Source: Lachnospiraceae bacterium
GTDB taxonomy: Bacteria > Bacillota > Clostridia > Lachnospirales > Lachnospiraceae
NCBI GenBank assembly: GCA_009774145.1
Contig: VSND01000011.1
Coordinates: 1-64,000 of the forward strand
DNA length: 64,000 bases
Direction of reading: 5' to 3'
The position numbers and the translations under genes were made by a program. This document shows positions 42,398 through 49,765 of the stretch, piece by piece. How positions within the stretch are numbered: position 1 is the stretch's first letter; every line of letters begins with the position of its first letter. The notes beneath the pieces are model-generated. The model made no database searches. It saw nothing but the letters and a program-made list of their open reading frames with translations, and was not told the origin of the DNA.

Positions 42398-42810
42398 ATG
42401 CTTAATCAGATACCTGACAAAGAAGAAATGACCGCTTTACTGGGAAAACTCTATATGATGTATGGAATCAGTTATGTGCTTCCATTGATGAAAAATATGA
42501 TATGGACCGTTTGTGGGGGAAAGGCGGCAAAGCATGGAAATATGAATATAAATATCGCCGGAGCGGCAAAACGCTGTGCGCATTATACGTAAGAAAAAAC
42601 GGTATGGGTTTTATGATAATCCTTGGAAAAGATGAACGGTTGAAATTTGAAACAGAAAGAGAAAATTATGCAGAAGAAGTTCAGGAAATCTATGAGGAAG
42701 CGCAAACTTACCATAATGGGAAATGGATCATGTTTGAGCCTGTGGATACTTCTCTGTTCCAGGATTTCATCAGACTGTTGAGAATCAAAAGAAAGCCAAA
42801 CAGAAAGTAA
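42398..42810 (+). pseudogene. DUF3788 family gene with a frameshift
   Basis: The start (MLNQIPDKEEMTALLGKLY) has an ideal AGGAGG. Near 42453 the frame must shift to continue as DVWNQLCASIDEKYDMDRLW, GKGGKAWKYEYKYRRSGKTLCALY and MIILGKDERLKFE, the DUF3788 body, to the stop at 42808-42810. In the present sequence the first frame ends early. DUF3788 proteins bind nucleotide-like ligands in some models; function unproven. An upstream fragment at 42307-42363 (SEKQTKELIDSGSMNWEIT) belongs to another lost gene. Confidence 0.7.
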
Positions 42811-42854
42811 AGCTGCCGTCAAATCATACGCCGTTTGACCAGCCTGCGGAATTA

Positions 42855-42882
42855 TTTTTCCGGTCTGTCCGGCGTCCCTCCA
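42855..42882. repeat. inner attachment half-site, right end
   Basis: TTTTTC, C, GGTCTG, a 7-base spacer, TCCCTCCA. Mirror image of 37807-37833 with the same spacing; differs only by one extra C in the outer arm. Confidence 0.85.
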
Positions 42883-43040
42883 TGCCCTGCATCAATCACA
42901 ACGGTCCATTTCTTCTCCTCCGCCTGTACCTGGCTGCTCATAACGCGCTCCCAGCCTCTTTCAGCCAGAATACATGCGCAAAAAATCAGGACCACAGACA
43001 TCAATAATTCCAGTTTTTTTCTCTCCAAAATAAAAACCAC
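42880..43040 (-). CDS. cwlD: cwlD, 5' part: signal/anchor and start of the amidase domain
   Basis: A membrane segment (LELLMSVVLIFCACILAERG) is followed by a linker and WTVVIDAGHGG, the first zinc-site motif of an Amidase_3 domain; the frame then runs into element sequence (TPDRPEK) and a stop at 42852. The start is uncertain. GGAGAG at 43022-43027 best serves the CTG at 43011-43013; GTG 43040, TTG 43004 and ATG 43001 are alternatives. Taken with 37249-37806 it forms a complete CwlD. A strong terminator of the upstream gene overlaps the 5' end, so cwlD must have its own promoter, not identified. Confidence 0.88.
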
Positions 43041-43072
43041 CGCATATATTTTCCATAAAATATATGCGGCGG
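43026..43072 (-). terminator. terminator of the GH18 gene
   Basis: A 16-base stem (CCACCGCATATATTTT / AAAATATATGCGGCGG, one G-U pair in RNA) around CCAT, followed on the minus strand by TTTTTATTTT. It abuts the cwlD start region. Confidence 0.88.
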
Positions 43073-43103
43073 CTTATTTTCTGATACCTGATGACCTTCT
43101 CTG

Positions 43104-44924
43104 TCAGTTCACATACCGGAGAATAATATCCCAGATTCCTGCCCTTTCGAACCCAAGCCTCCAGGATGCAACACCTGCCAGCCCGTACTGTCTGACAAGC
43201 TTCAGCTTTTCTTCAATGGAACGCTCTTCCTCCATCCACATCTGATAGATGCTGCCTTCATACTCCAGTTCAATATAATATTGCCCGGTCGTCTCGTCCC
43301 ATACCGGCTCCACACTGTTATTTACTGCTTTCTGGTCTGCACTGTCCATCCCCAGAGCCTCGCTGGTCACTTCCCCATTCTCATCCGTCCTCCAGAAACG
43401 GGTATAAAACGGCATGGCATTGATTACCTTTTCCTTCGGAACCTCCTCCAGTGTATTCTGAATCCCGCTTTCCACAAAACCGATCGAAGCAACGGAACCC
43501 GGCGTATCAGAATTCCGCGGAGTCTCATCATAACCCATAATGATCACATAATCCGCAAATACCCCCTGCTCAGCCCGGTTATAAAATTTATTGTACGGTG
43601 CAGGTACATAATTATCCACGGAAAGTATGATCCCGTTCAGACGGCACATAATGGACAGCTCTCTGATAAACTGCAGATACCCTCTCGCACTGTCTTCATT
43701 GATAAATTCCATGTCCAGGTTCAGCCCGTCCAGACCATACTGAATCGCCTGAGCGATCAGGTTATTGACCAGCCTCTGGCGGCTGGTTGTCTTTGAGAAG
43801 ATCTCATAGTCCAGGATGGTGTCTTTATATGTGATATCTTCCACAAGCCCCCATACTTCCACGTTGTTCTGATGACAGTAGTTGACATAATCCTGATCTG
43901 CCAGAGATTCGATATTGCCGTCGTTGTCACTTAAGAAAAACCAGGTGGGAGAAACCGTCGTAAGCCCCTTGGTATTTGCCAGTACCCGGTAAATATTATC
44001 ATTGGCATCCTTATTTGTCACCTGGTGCCAGGACAGATTGACGGTATAATCCTTTGCTATGCTTGTGTATACCGGCTCTGCAAATTCCGGCTCCTGCAGC
44101 ATCTCCTGCGATATGCCCGAGATCTGTTTGTCCCGTACATAGCCGATATATCCATCCTTTGTCAAAACCCGTGTCCACTCGTCGATCTCTTCCTCTTCCT
44201 CCAGTACGAACATCGTACTGCCTTTTTCAGCAGTGGTCAGAATCGGGCTTTTAATCCCCGCCTGGTAGCGGACCTGCACCTTTTTCTGTGCAGTCACCAC
44301 ATCCCATTCTCCAAACGTGTCCACAATGTGCACATGGTTGGGGTCCTCCCAGTATTCATACGTAAAATTCGTATATTGACCCACAAAATCAAGCGCGACA
44401 AAAACATCCTCTCCATCTGCCCGCAGAATCACATAATCCGTGCTCTGCTTCGCTTTTGCCACTGTATATTCACTGCTTCCCACCTGCGCACTGACCAGTT
44501 CTGTCGGAAGCGCATACAGATAGGTATTTTCCGATGCATCCCAGTAAAATCTTGCATTCAGGTGCTGAAATACAGTCTCCACATTCAGATAGACTCTCCC
44601 GTCTATGAGCCTTCCTTTATCCTCCAGCATCACATCGTTCACCAAGACTGCAATCTCCTGATCATTCTCCAGATGAAAATATTCCGTTGTATCCGCCAGC
44701 TCTTTCGACGGCGAATATTTATCATACAGAATTTTTCCGGTCAGGCCTGCGCCCACAGCCAGGATCAGCAGGACAATAATCACAACCGGAATCATCTGCG
44801 GATTCCTTCTCCGTCTCCGTTTTCTGGAACGTCTCTTTCTTTTTCCCGCATTCTTCGCACGTTTTTCCTGACGTTCTTCCTTCTCCTCCAGTTCCTCTCG
44901 CTCTTCCTTTTCGTCTCTTGTCAT
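43104..44924 (-). CDS. GH18 family glycoside hydrolase, spore cell-wall type
   Basis: A 606-residue protein. ATG at 44922-44924 has an ideal AGGAGG. A highly charged cytoplasmic start (to residue 43), one membrane segment (MIPVVIIVLLILAVGAGL), a copper-amine-oxidase-N-like domain (VNDVMLEDKGRLIDGRVYL), an SH3-like region and a C-terminal GH18 domain follow. The GH18 active-site strand reads LDGLNLDMEFI, with the catalytic Glu. Related enzymes include YaaH/SleL-type cortex-fragment lytic N-acetylglucosaminidases. It lies immediately upstream of cwlD on the same strand, fitting a spore-cortex context. Confidence 0.87.
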   Translation of the reverse strand: MTRDEKEEREELEEKEERQEKRAKNAGKRKRRSRKRRRRRNPQMIPVVIIVLLILAVGAGLTGKILYDKYSPSKELADTTEYFHLENDQEIAVLVNDVMLEDKGRLIDGRVYLNVETVFQHLNARFYWDASENTYLYALPTELVSAQVGSSEYTVAKAKQSTDYVILRADGEDVFVALDFVGQYTNFTYEYWEDPNHVHIVDTFGEWDVVTAQKKVQVRYQAGIKSPILTTAEKGSTMFVLEEEEEIDEWTRVLTKDGYIGYVRDKQISGISQEMLQEPEFAEPVYTSIAKDYTVNLSWHQVTNKDANDNIYRVLANTKGLTTVSPTWFFLSDNDGNIESLADQDYVNYCHQNNVEVWGLVEDITYKDTILDYEIFSKTTSRQRLVNNLIAQAIQYGLDGLNLDMEFINEDSARGYLQFIRELSIMCRLNGIILSVDNYVPAPYNKFYNRAEQGVFADYVIIMGYDETPRNSDTPGSVASIGFVESGIQNTLEEVPKEKVINAMPFYTRFWRTDENGEVTSEALGMDSADQKAVNNSVEPVWDETTGQYYIELEYEGSIYQMWMEEERSIEEKLKLVRQYGLAGVASWRLGFERAGIWDIILRYVN

Positions 44925-45485
44925 AAACGTCCTCCTGACTTCTTTATCCCCTCGTACCATCATACTGCCGGTCCGGTTCTCTTTCTCCCGGCTTTTGTTG
45001 CCTCCAGTGTATTGTACCATTCATTTCCACAAAAATTCTGCAGAATATTTTCACAGAATATGAATGGCACCGTACACCAGAAGTCAGCACAATATAATGT
45101 CTGCCGACATTATATCATATGACAGCCGTTCTCACCACCATAAATCTCGGGACATAGAGACTTTTCTTCCTGGATACCTGTTTTATCAGATTTCCCGGCT
45201 GCCGCTGTTTTCATTCATGGCATATGCATATTTCCAAAAGAAGATTGTGTGATATATTATGTTTACAGAATTCCGACATCCGGTAAAAAAGCAAACATGC
45301 ATATGCCCATCTGGCTCTGCATCCCCCCCTTATACTTCAAAAAACAACTGGAATTTGATCACTGATACTGTGAAAAGAATCAGAAACTTAGACTTACAGT
45401 TCCATTATACATGATGCTCGCCCTTTTTCAAGCATTTTTCACAAAAATTTCAGAATATTTTCCTCTATTTCACAACCTGTCAGGC
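44925..45485. other. long intergenic region between the GH18 gene and mecA
   Basis: About 560 bases with no gene. It contains a perfect 10-base palindrome, ATATAATGTC-TGCC-GACATTATAT, at 45092-45115, which could be an operator, and AT-rich sequence with several CATATGCATAT-like motifs at 45218-45232. I found no riboswitch. Confidence 0.5.
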
Positions 45486-45548
45486 TTTACATCTTCCCGA
45501 TTTTTGTTTATACTATACTAAACTACAAATAAATTTAAACAGGTTGTG
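45471..45548 (+). promoter_or_regulatory. mecA promoter flanked by inverted 10-base copies
   Basis: TTTACA (45486-45491), a 17-base spacer and TATACT (45509-45514) form a good promoter. CACAACCTGT (45471-45480), just upstream of the -35, is an exact reverse complement of ACAGGTTGTG (45539-45548), which contains the mecA ribosome site. The two lie on either side of the promoter, so one transcript cannot fold them together; DNA looping or separate operator halves are possible. Confidence 0.6.
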
Positions 45549-45553
45549 ATCAC

Positions 45554-46285
45554 ATGAAAATAGAAAAAATAAATGAAAACAAAATACGCTGTCTTCTGAC
45601 ACGCGATGATCTGGAGGTCCGTCATATTAAACTCAGCGAGATCGCCTATGGATCGGAGAAGGCCCGTTCTCTGTTCCGTGACATGATGGAGCAGGCGGCT
45701 CACCAGTTTGGCTTTGAAGCCGACAACATTCCGCTGATGATTGAAGCGATCCCGATGCCCAACGAATGCATTATCCTTGATATTACCAAAGTCTCTGACC
45801 CGGAAGAGCTGGATACCAGATTTTCCAGGTTTTCTCAGGGTGCAGGGGATACGCCCGACGCTTCCAGAGACTTCCTGCCTGACGGCGCAGACGAGGTGCT
45901 GGATCTCTTCCAGAAGCTTTTAGAGCACCGCCTGAAGAACGCTCCCAAGGAAGCGCGGGAAGAGCAGGCCGCCACGCTTGCCAGCGAGCTGGATATGCGA
46001 AAGCTCTATCTTTTCCAGCGCCTGGATTCCATCATAGAGGCTTCTCTGGTACTGAAAGATACCTACCACGGGGAAAACCGTCTCTATAAGAATCCGGATA
46101 CGGCACAGTACCATCTGGTCATCACCAAATCAGACCATACGCCGGAGCAGTTCAACAAGGTATGCAATATTCTGTCCGAATATGGGGCAAACGGCAAATA
46201 CTCCGCTTCCCATGAAGCATACATGAACGAGCACTTTACCCTCCTGATGGATGGCAGCGCGCTGCAGCAGCTTGCCATGATCTGA
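45554..46285 (+). CDS. mecA: adaptor protein MecA
   Basis: A 243-residue adaptor that delivers substrates to the ClpC protease. The N-terminal substrate-binding part (MKIEKINENKIRCLLTRDDLEVRHIKLSEIAYGSEKAR) is followed by a linker and the C-terminal ClpC-binding domain (LYLFQRLDSIIEASL ... YHLVITKSD ... LSEYGANGKYSASHEAYMNEHFTLL). The Shine-Dalgarno is weak (AGGTTG). Ends in a terminator. Confidence 0.93.
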   Translation: MKIEKINENKIRCLLTRDDLEVRHIKLSEIAYGSEKARSLFRDMMEQAAHQFGFEADNIPLMIEAIPMPNECIILDITKVSDPEELDTRFSRFSQGAGDTPDASRDFLPDGADEVLDLFQKLLEHRLKNAPKEAREEQAATLASELDMRKLYLFQRLDSIIEASLVLKDTYHGENRLYKNPDTAQYHLVITKSDHTPEQFNKVCNILSEYGANGKYSASHEAYMNEHFTLLMDGSALQQLAMI

Positions 46286-46310
46286 CGGCATCCATATTTT
46301 GACAGCTTCG

Positions 46311-46346
46311 GCCTGCTTTCTGAGATTTTTGGAGAGCAGGCTTTTT
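46311..46346 (+). terminator. terminator of mecA
   Basis: GCCTGCT pairs with AGCAGGC around a 17-base partly paired loop, followed by TTTTT. Confidence 0.8.
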
Positions 46347-46490
46347 ATGAACGCCAAAACGAAAAGGGCTTCTGCAGGATATGCCCCTGCCTGTACGCTC
46401 CATTCCATGCGAATGCGGAACACACAGGCAGAGAAATATTCTGCAGCAGCCCCTCCAGGATCTGCCTTTTTACCCCATAATTCCTTCTTA

Positions 46491-46691
46491 TTATGCTCCA
46501 AGGAAATTATTCAGTCTTGCAACCAGTACATCCGGATCCATGCCATGAACCAGCGCCGCTTCTTCCAGACTCTCTGCCTGCGCAGACGGACATCCAATGC
46601 AGTGCATGCCTTCCCGCATAAGAATCGGAACGATATTCTGATCCATCTTCACCAGATCTGCGATGATCATATCTTTTGAAATCTTAGCCAT
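46491..46691 (-). CDS. DUF1858 domain protein
   Basis: A 66-residue protein, MAKISKDMIIADLVKMDQNI...REGMHCIGCPSAQAESLEEAALVHGMDPDVLVARLN. It has the DUF1858 pattern with the C-x-x-C (CIGC) at the turn, common in anaerobes and often linked to hybrid-cluster or redox proteins. AGGAGG precedes the ATG at 46689-46691. Stand-alone gene, function unknown. Confidence 0.9.
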   Translation of the reverse strand: MAKISKDMIIADLVKMDQNIVPILMREGMHCIGCPSAQAESLEEAALVHGMDPDVLVARLNNFLGA

Positions 46692-46970
46692 CTCAGGTAA
46701 CCTCCTATTGTATTTTAACACCATGCTGCAGCTTTTCTTTTCATTTTTTATGAAAAACAGCTTCTATTTCACTGCACATGAACATATTATAAGCCCTTTC
46801 ACTTGCAAAATCAAGGGAGTATGATATAATTTAACCAGTTCAACTATGTCCGGGGTACTTTCACACTCATGTCGATCAGGATGCCGGCAGACGCGTGAAA
46901 AGCAGCATTTTACGATTCACCGTCCGGACATGGCAGGACCATTGACAATTTCACAGGTGGAGGGATGTAT

Positions 46971-47618
46971 ATGGAGCAAAAGCGCTACATGATCTCCGAC
47001 GCTGCCAAGATGGTGGATGTAGAGTCCCACGTCCTCAGATACTGGGAGGACGAGCTTGAACTGCCGATCGAACGCAACGAAATGGGTCATCGCTGCTATA
47101 CAGAAGATAACATCCAGATGTTTCACCACATTAAGGATCTGAAGGAACAGGGCTTTCAGCTCAAAGCGATCAAGGCGCTGGTGCCGGAGATGGAACAGGG
47201 GAATGTACCTCCTGCAATCGTCCGGGAACCGGAACCGCCGTCCGGCGACAAGATGGAGCAGTTTCAGATGATCCTCGGAAAAGTCGTCTCACAGGCGATT
47301 CGGGAGAACCAGAGGGAGATGGGTAAGGAATTAAGCCATCAGGTATCCACCCAGGTCGTAAAGGAGATGGACTATCTCTTCCGTCTTCAGGAAGAACGGG
47401 AAGAGACACATTACAAGAAGCTGGACGAACTCATCCGCTCTTCCCAAAAGCAGCGGAAACTGCTGGCTCTTGGCAAAAAACGCGAGAAGAAAGTGAAAGC
47501 ACCCAAAGTAAAGGAAATGAAAGTCAGAAAACCTGAGAATAAAGAACCAGAAACAAAAGAAGAACGCAGAAAACCCTGGTTTTTCGGCACACAGCCAAAA
47601 AAAGACATAGTCCTTTAG
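46971..47618 (+). CDS. MerR-type regulator with basic coiled-coil tail
   Basis: A 215-residue protein. The start ATG at 46971 lies six bases after GGAGGG; the one at 46965 is too close. The MerR winged helix reads MISDAAKMVDVESHVLRYWEDELELPIERNEMGHRCYTEDNIQMFHHIKDLKEQGFQLKAIKAL. The rest is a long helix ending in a very Lys-rich tail (about 150-215), unlike ligand-binding MerR proteins. Similar proteins occur in many Lachnospiraceae; target unknown. Confidence 0.88.
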   Translation: MEQKRYMISDAAKMVDVESHVLRYWEDELELPIERNEMGHRCYTEDNIQMFHHIKDLKEQGFQLKAIKALVPEMEQGNVPPAIVREPEPPSGDKMEQFQMILGKVVSQAIRENQREMGKELSHQVSTQVVKEMDYLFRLQEEREETHYKKLDELIRSSQKQRKLLALGKKREKKVKAPKVKEMKVRKPENKEPETKEERRKPWFFGTQPKKDIVL

Positions 47619-47632
47619 GACTATGTCTTTTT
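47597..47632. terminator. bidirectional terminator between the MerR and ferredoxin genes
   Basis: AAAAAGACATAGTCC pairs with GGACTATGTCTTTTT around TTTA. The stem overlaps the end of the MerR gene. Confidence 0.9.
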
Positions 47633-47655
47633 ACAGACTATGTAGGTAATCTCAA

Positions 47656-47826
47656 TTATTCCGCAGAGATTGCCTCGTTTGGACATTCTGCTTCGCAGGT
47701 GCCGCACTCCAGGCAAGCATCCGCATCGATTACATACTTTCCATCAGCCTCAGAAATTGCATCTGCCGGACAGACCTCTGCACAGGAACCGCATCCTACG
47801 CAGTCACCGGAAATTACATATGCCAT
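47656..47826 (-). CDS. 2[4Fe-4S] ferredoxin
   Basis: A 56-residue clostridial-type ferredoxin: MAYVISGDCVGCGSCAEVC then PADAIS, and CLECGTCEAECPNEAISAE. Two C-x2-C-x2-C-x3-C-P motifs bind two 4Fe-4S clusters. Start ATG at 47824-47826, ten bases after GGAGG. A low-potential electron carrier. Monocistronic, ending at the shared terminator. Confidence 0.96.
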   Translation of the reverse strand: MAYVISGDCVGCGSCAEVCPADAISEADGKYVIDADACLECGTCEAECPNEAISAE

Positions 47827-47949
47827 GGTACATGATCCTCCTTTATTATTTTTGATACCCCTTCAGGTTCTGCATCTATTTTAATATAAATGCCCGTAAT
47901 ATGCAAGCGCAAATCGCTTCCAAATACACTTCTTGAGAATACTTATGAT

Positions 47950-49299
47950 TCAGGCAGGCTCCCGTTCCATATCCGTAAATTTGGTAAGCTCCGGTATCCA
48001 CAGAAGGTTCACCGTACCAATCGGGCCGTTCCGCTGCTTTGCGATGATAACCTCTGCCACTCTCTGCTCCGCTTCTGACAGATCGCGGTTATAATAGCCT
48101 TCCCGATAGAGGAACATAACCACATCTGCATCCTGCTCAATGGCTCCCGACTCCCGCAGATCCGACAGCATGGGACGATGGTCCGGCCGCTGCTCCACTG
48201 CACGGCTTAACTGGGACAGGGCCACCACCGGAACGTTCAGTTCACGGGCCAGCGCCTTTAATCCTCTCGAGATATCCGAGATCTCCTGCTGTCTGGAAGA
48301 AGCATTGCTGCTGCCGTCTCCGCTCATAAGCTGCAGATAGTCAATGATTACGATCTGGATATCGTGTTCCATCTTCAGCTTCCGGCATTTGGAACGCATG
48401 ACCGGCAGGGTAATGCCTGGGGTATCGTCGATAAAAAGCCTGGAATTGGCAATATTCGCAGAACCCTCCACCAGATTCATCCATTCCTCATCATTTAACC
48501 GGCCGGTCCGGATCTTCTGAGCATCTACATGAGATTCCAGAGAAAGCATCCGGTTTACAAGCTGTTCTTTGGACATCTCCAGGCTGAAGATCGCCACCGG
48601 CTGTTCCCGTTTAAATGCCATATGCTGTGCCAGATTCAGCACAAATGCCGTCTTACCCATGGATGGCCTTGCCGCAATCAGCACCAGATCCGAAGGCTGA
48701 AGCCCGGAAGTCTTATAATCCAGATCCATAAACCCGGTCTCCAGGCCGGTTATTCTTCCCCTTGCCCTGGAAGCAGCATCAATCTTTTTCATTACATTGA
48801 TGACCACCTGACGAATCGGAACAAACTCGCTCCCCCCGCCTCTCTGCGCCAGGTCAAAGACCCTCTTTTCTGCCTCCGCCAGCGTATCGCTTACCTTCTC
48901 GGCACCCGTGTAGCAGGTATTGGCAATTTCCTCATTCAGTCGGATCAGGCGCCTTGCAACCGCCTTTTCTGCTACAATCTCCGCATAATATTTGATATTG
49001 GCAGAGGTAAAAGTCTGGTTCATCCAGCGCATGAGCAACTCAATACTGCATGCCTCCTCCGGCATTCCTTTTTCCTTCAGACTTGCATGCAGGATCACCG
49101 GTTCCACCGGTTTCCCTTCATTATAAAGTGCAACCATGGTGTCATAGACCATGCCCATCTGCTTTTGGTAAAAATCCGCCCCTGTGATCATTTCAGAGGC
49201 AGTCATGATCTGTTCATTGTCTATGAGCATGGCGCCGATGACGGAGCGTTCTGCTTCCTCATCATGGGGCATAATACGTTTTATGAGTGTTTCATCCAT
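47950..49299 (-). CDS. dnaB: replicative DNA helicase DnaB
   Basis: A 449-residue hexameric helicase. The N-terminal domain (MPHDEEAERSVIGAMLIDNE) is followed by the RecA-like motor with Walker A (AARPSMGKTAF), the FSLEMSKEQLVNRMLS segment, Walker B (IVIIDYLQLM), SQLSRAVE and the Arg-finger region. No intein is present. It follows rplI by 19 bases in the gdpP-rplI-dnaB operon, a classical Firmicute order. Confidence 0.97.
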   Translation of the reverse strand: MDETLIKRIMPHDEEAERSVIGAMLIDNEQIMTASEMITGADFYQKQMGMVYDTMVALYNEGKPVEPVILHASLKEKGMPEEACSIELLMRWMNQTFTSANIKYYAEIVAEKAVARRLIRLNEEIANTCYTGAEKVSDTLAEAEKRVFDLAQRGGGSEFVPIRQVVINVMKKIDAASRARGRITGLETGFMDLDYKTSGLQPSDLVLIAARPSMGKTAFVLNLAQHMAFKREQPVAIFSLEMSKEQLVNRMLSLESHVDAQKIRTGRLNDEEWMNLVEGSANIANSRLFIDDTPGITLPVMRSKCRKLKMEHDIQIVIIDYLQLMSGDGSSNASSRQQEISDISRGLKALARELNVPVVALSQLSRAVEQRPDHRPMLSDLRESGAIEQDADVVMFLYREGYYNRDLSEAEQRVAEVIIAKQRNGPIGTVNLLWIPELTKFTDMEREPA

Positions 49300-49318
49300 C
49301 TTTCGCCCTGCTCCCGGA

Positions 49319-49765
49319 TTACGCTTCCTGCACGATGACTTTCAGTTCCCCTGTCACTTTCGGATGCAGCTTGATGGGAACCATCGTTGTTCCCACTGCC
49401 CTGATGGGATTGGAAAGAACCAGTTTCTTCTTGTCAATCTCCAGATCCAGCTGTTCTTTTGCCGCCTGAGCGATCTCTTTGGAAGAAATGGAGCCAAACA
49501 GCCTGCCGCCTTCCCCCGCCTTGATCTTCAGCGTCACCTGCACATGTTTCAGGTTCTCTGCAAAAGCTTTCGCTTCCTCCAGCCTCTGAGCCGCCAGCTT
49601 ATCCTCATGGGCTCTTTTCAGCTTCAGGTCGTTCATATTCTTCGGTGTTGCCTCGATTCCCAGCTTTTTGGCAAGGATAAAATTCCTCGCATAGCCATCG
49701 TTTACTTCCACAAGGTCACCCTTTTTTCCAAGTGACTTTACATCCTCAAGTAAGATTACTTTCAT
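49319..49765 (-). CDS. rplI: 50S ribosomal protein L9
   Basis: A 148-residue protein with the typical start MKVILLEDVKSLGKKGDLVEVNDGYARNFILAKKLG and a C-terminal RNA-binding domain (GRLFGSISSKEIA). Its ATG overlaps the gdpP stop (ATGA). Confidence 0.97.
   Translation of the reverse strand: MKVILLEDVKSLGKKGDLVEVNDGYARNFILAKKLGIEATPKNMNDLKLKRAHEDKLAAQRLEEAKAFAENLKHVQVTLKIKAGEGGRLFGSISSKEIAQAAKEQLDLEIDKKKLVLSNPIRAVGTTMVPIKLHPKVTGELKVIVQEA

Larger units (their letters stand above)
37802..42884. mobile_element. 5,078-bp serine-recombinase element interrupting cwlD (skin-like)
   Basis: Bounded by a 5-base direct repeat (CCATG on the plus strand, 37802-37806 and 42880-42884). Just inside each end is an inverted half-site: TGGAGGGA, seven bases, CAGACC, GAAAAA at 37807-37833, and the mirror TTTTTC, C, GGTCTG, seven bases, TCCCTCCA at 42855-42882. 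Circularisation would place these around a central CA/TG. Cargo: recombinase with a small upstream protein, Fic, Rpn nuclease, DUF4303, and a frameshifted DUF3788. Excision would restore cwlD exactly in frame. Precedents for such developmental excision are skin in sigK and the SP-beta prophage in spsM. Confidence 0.9.
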
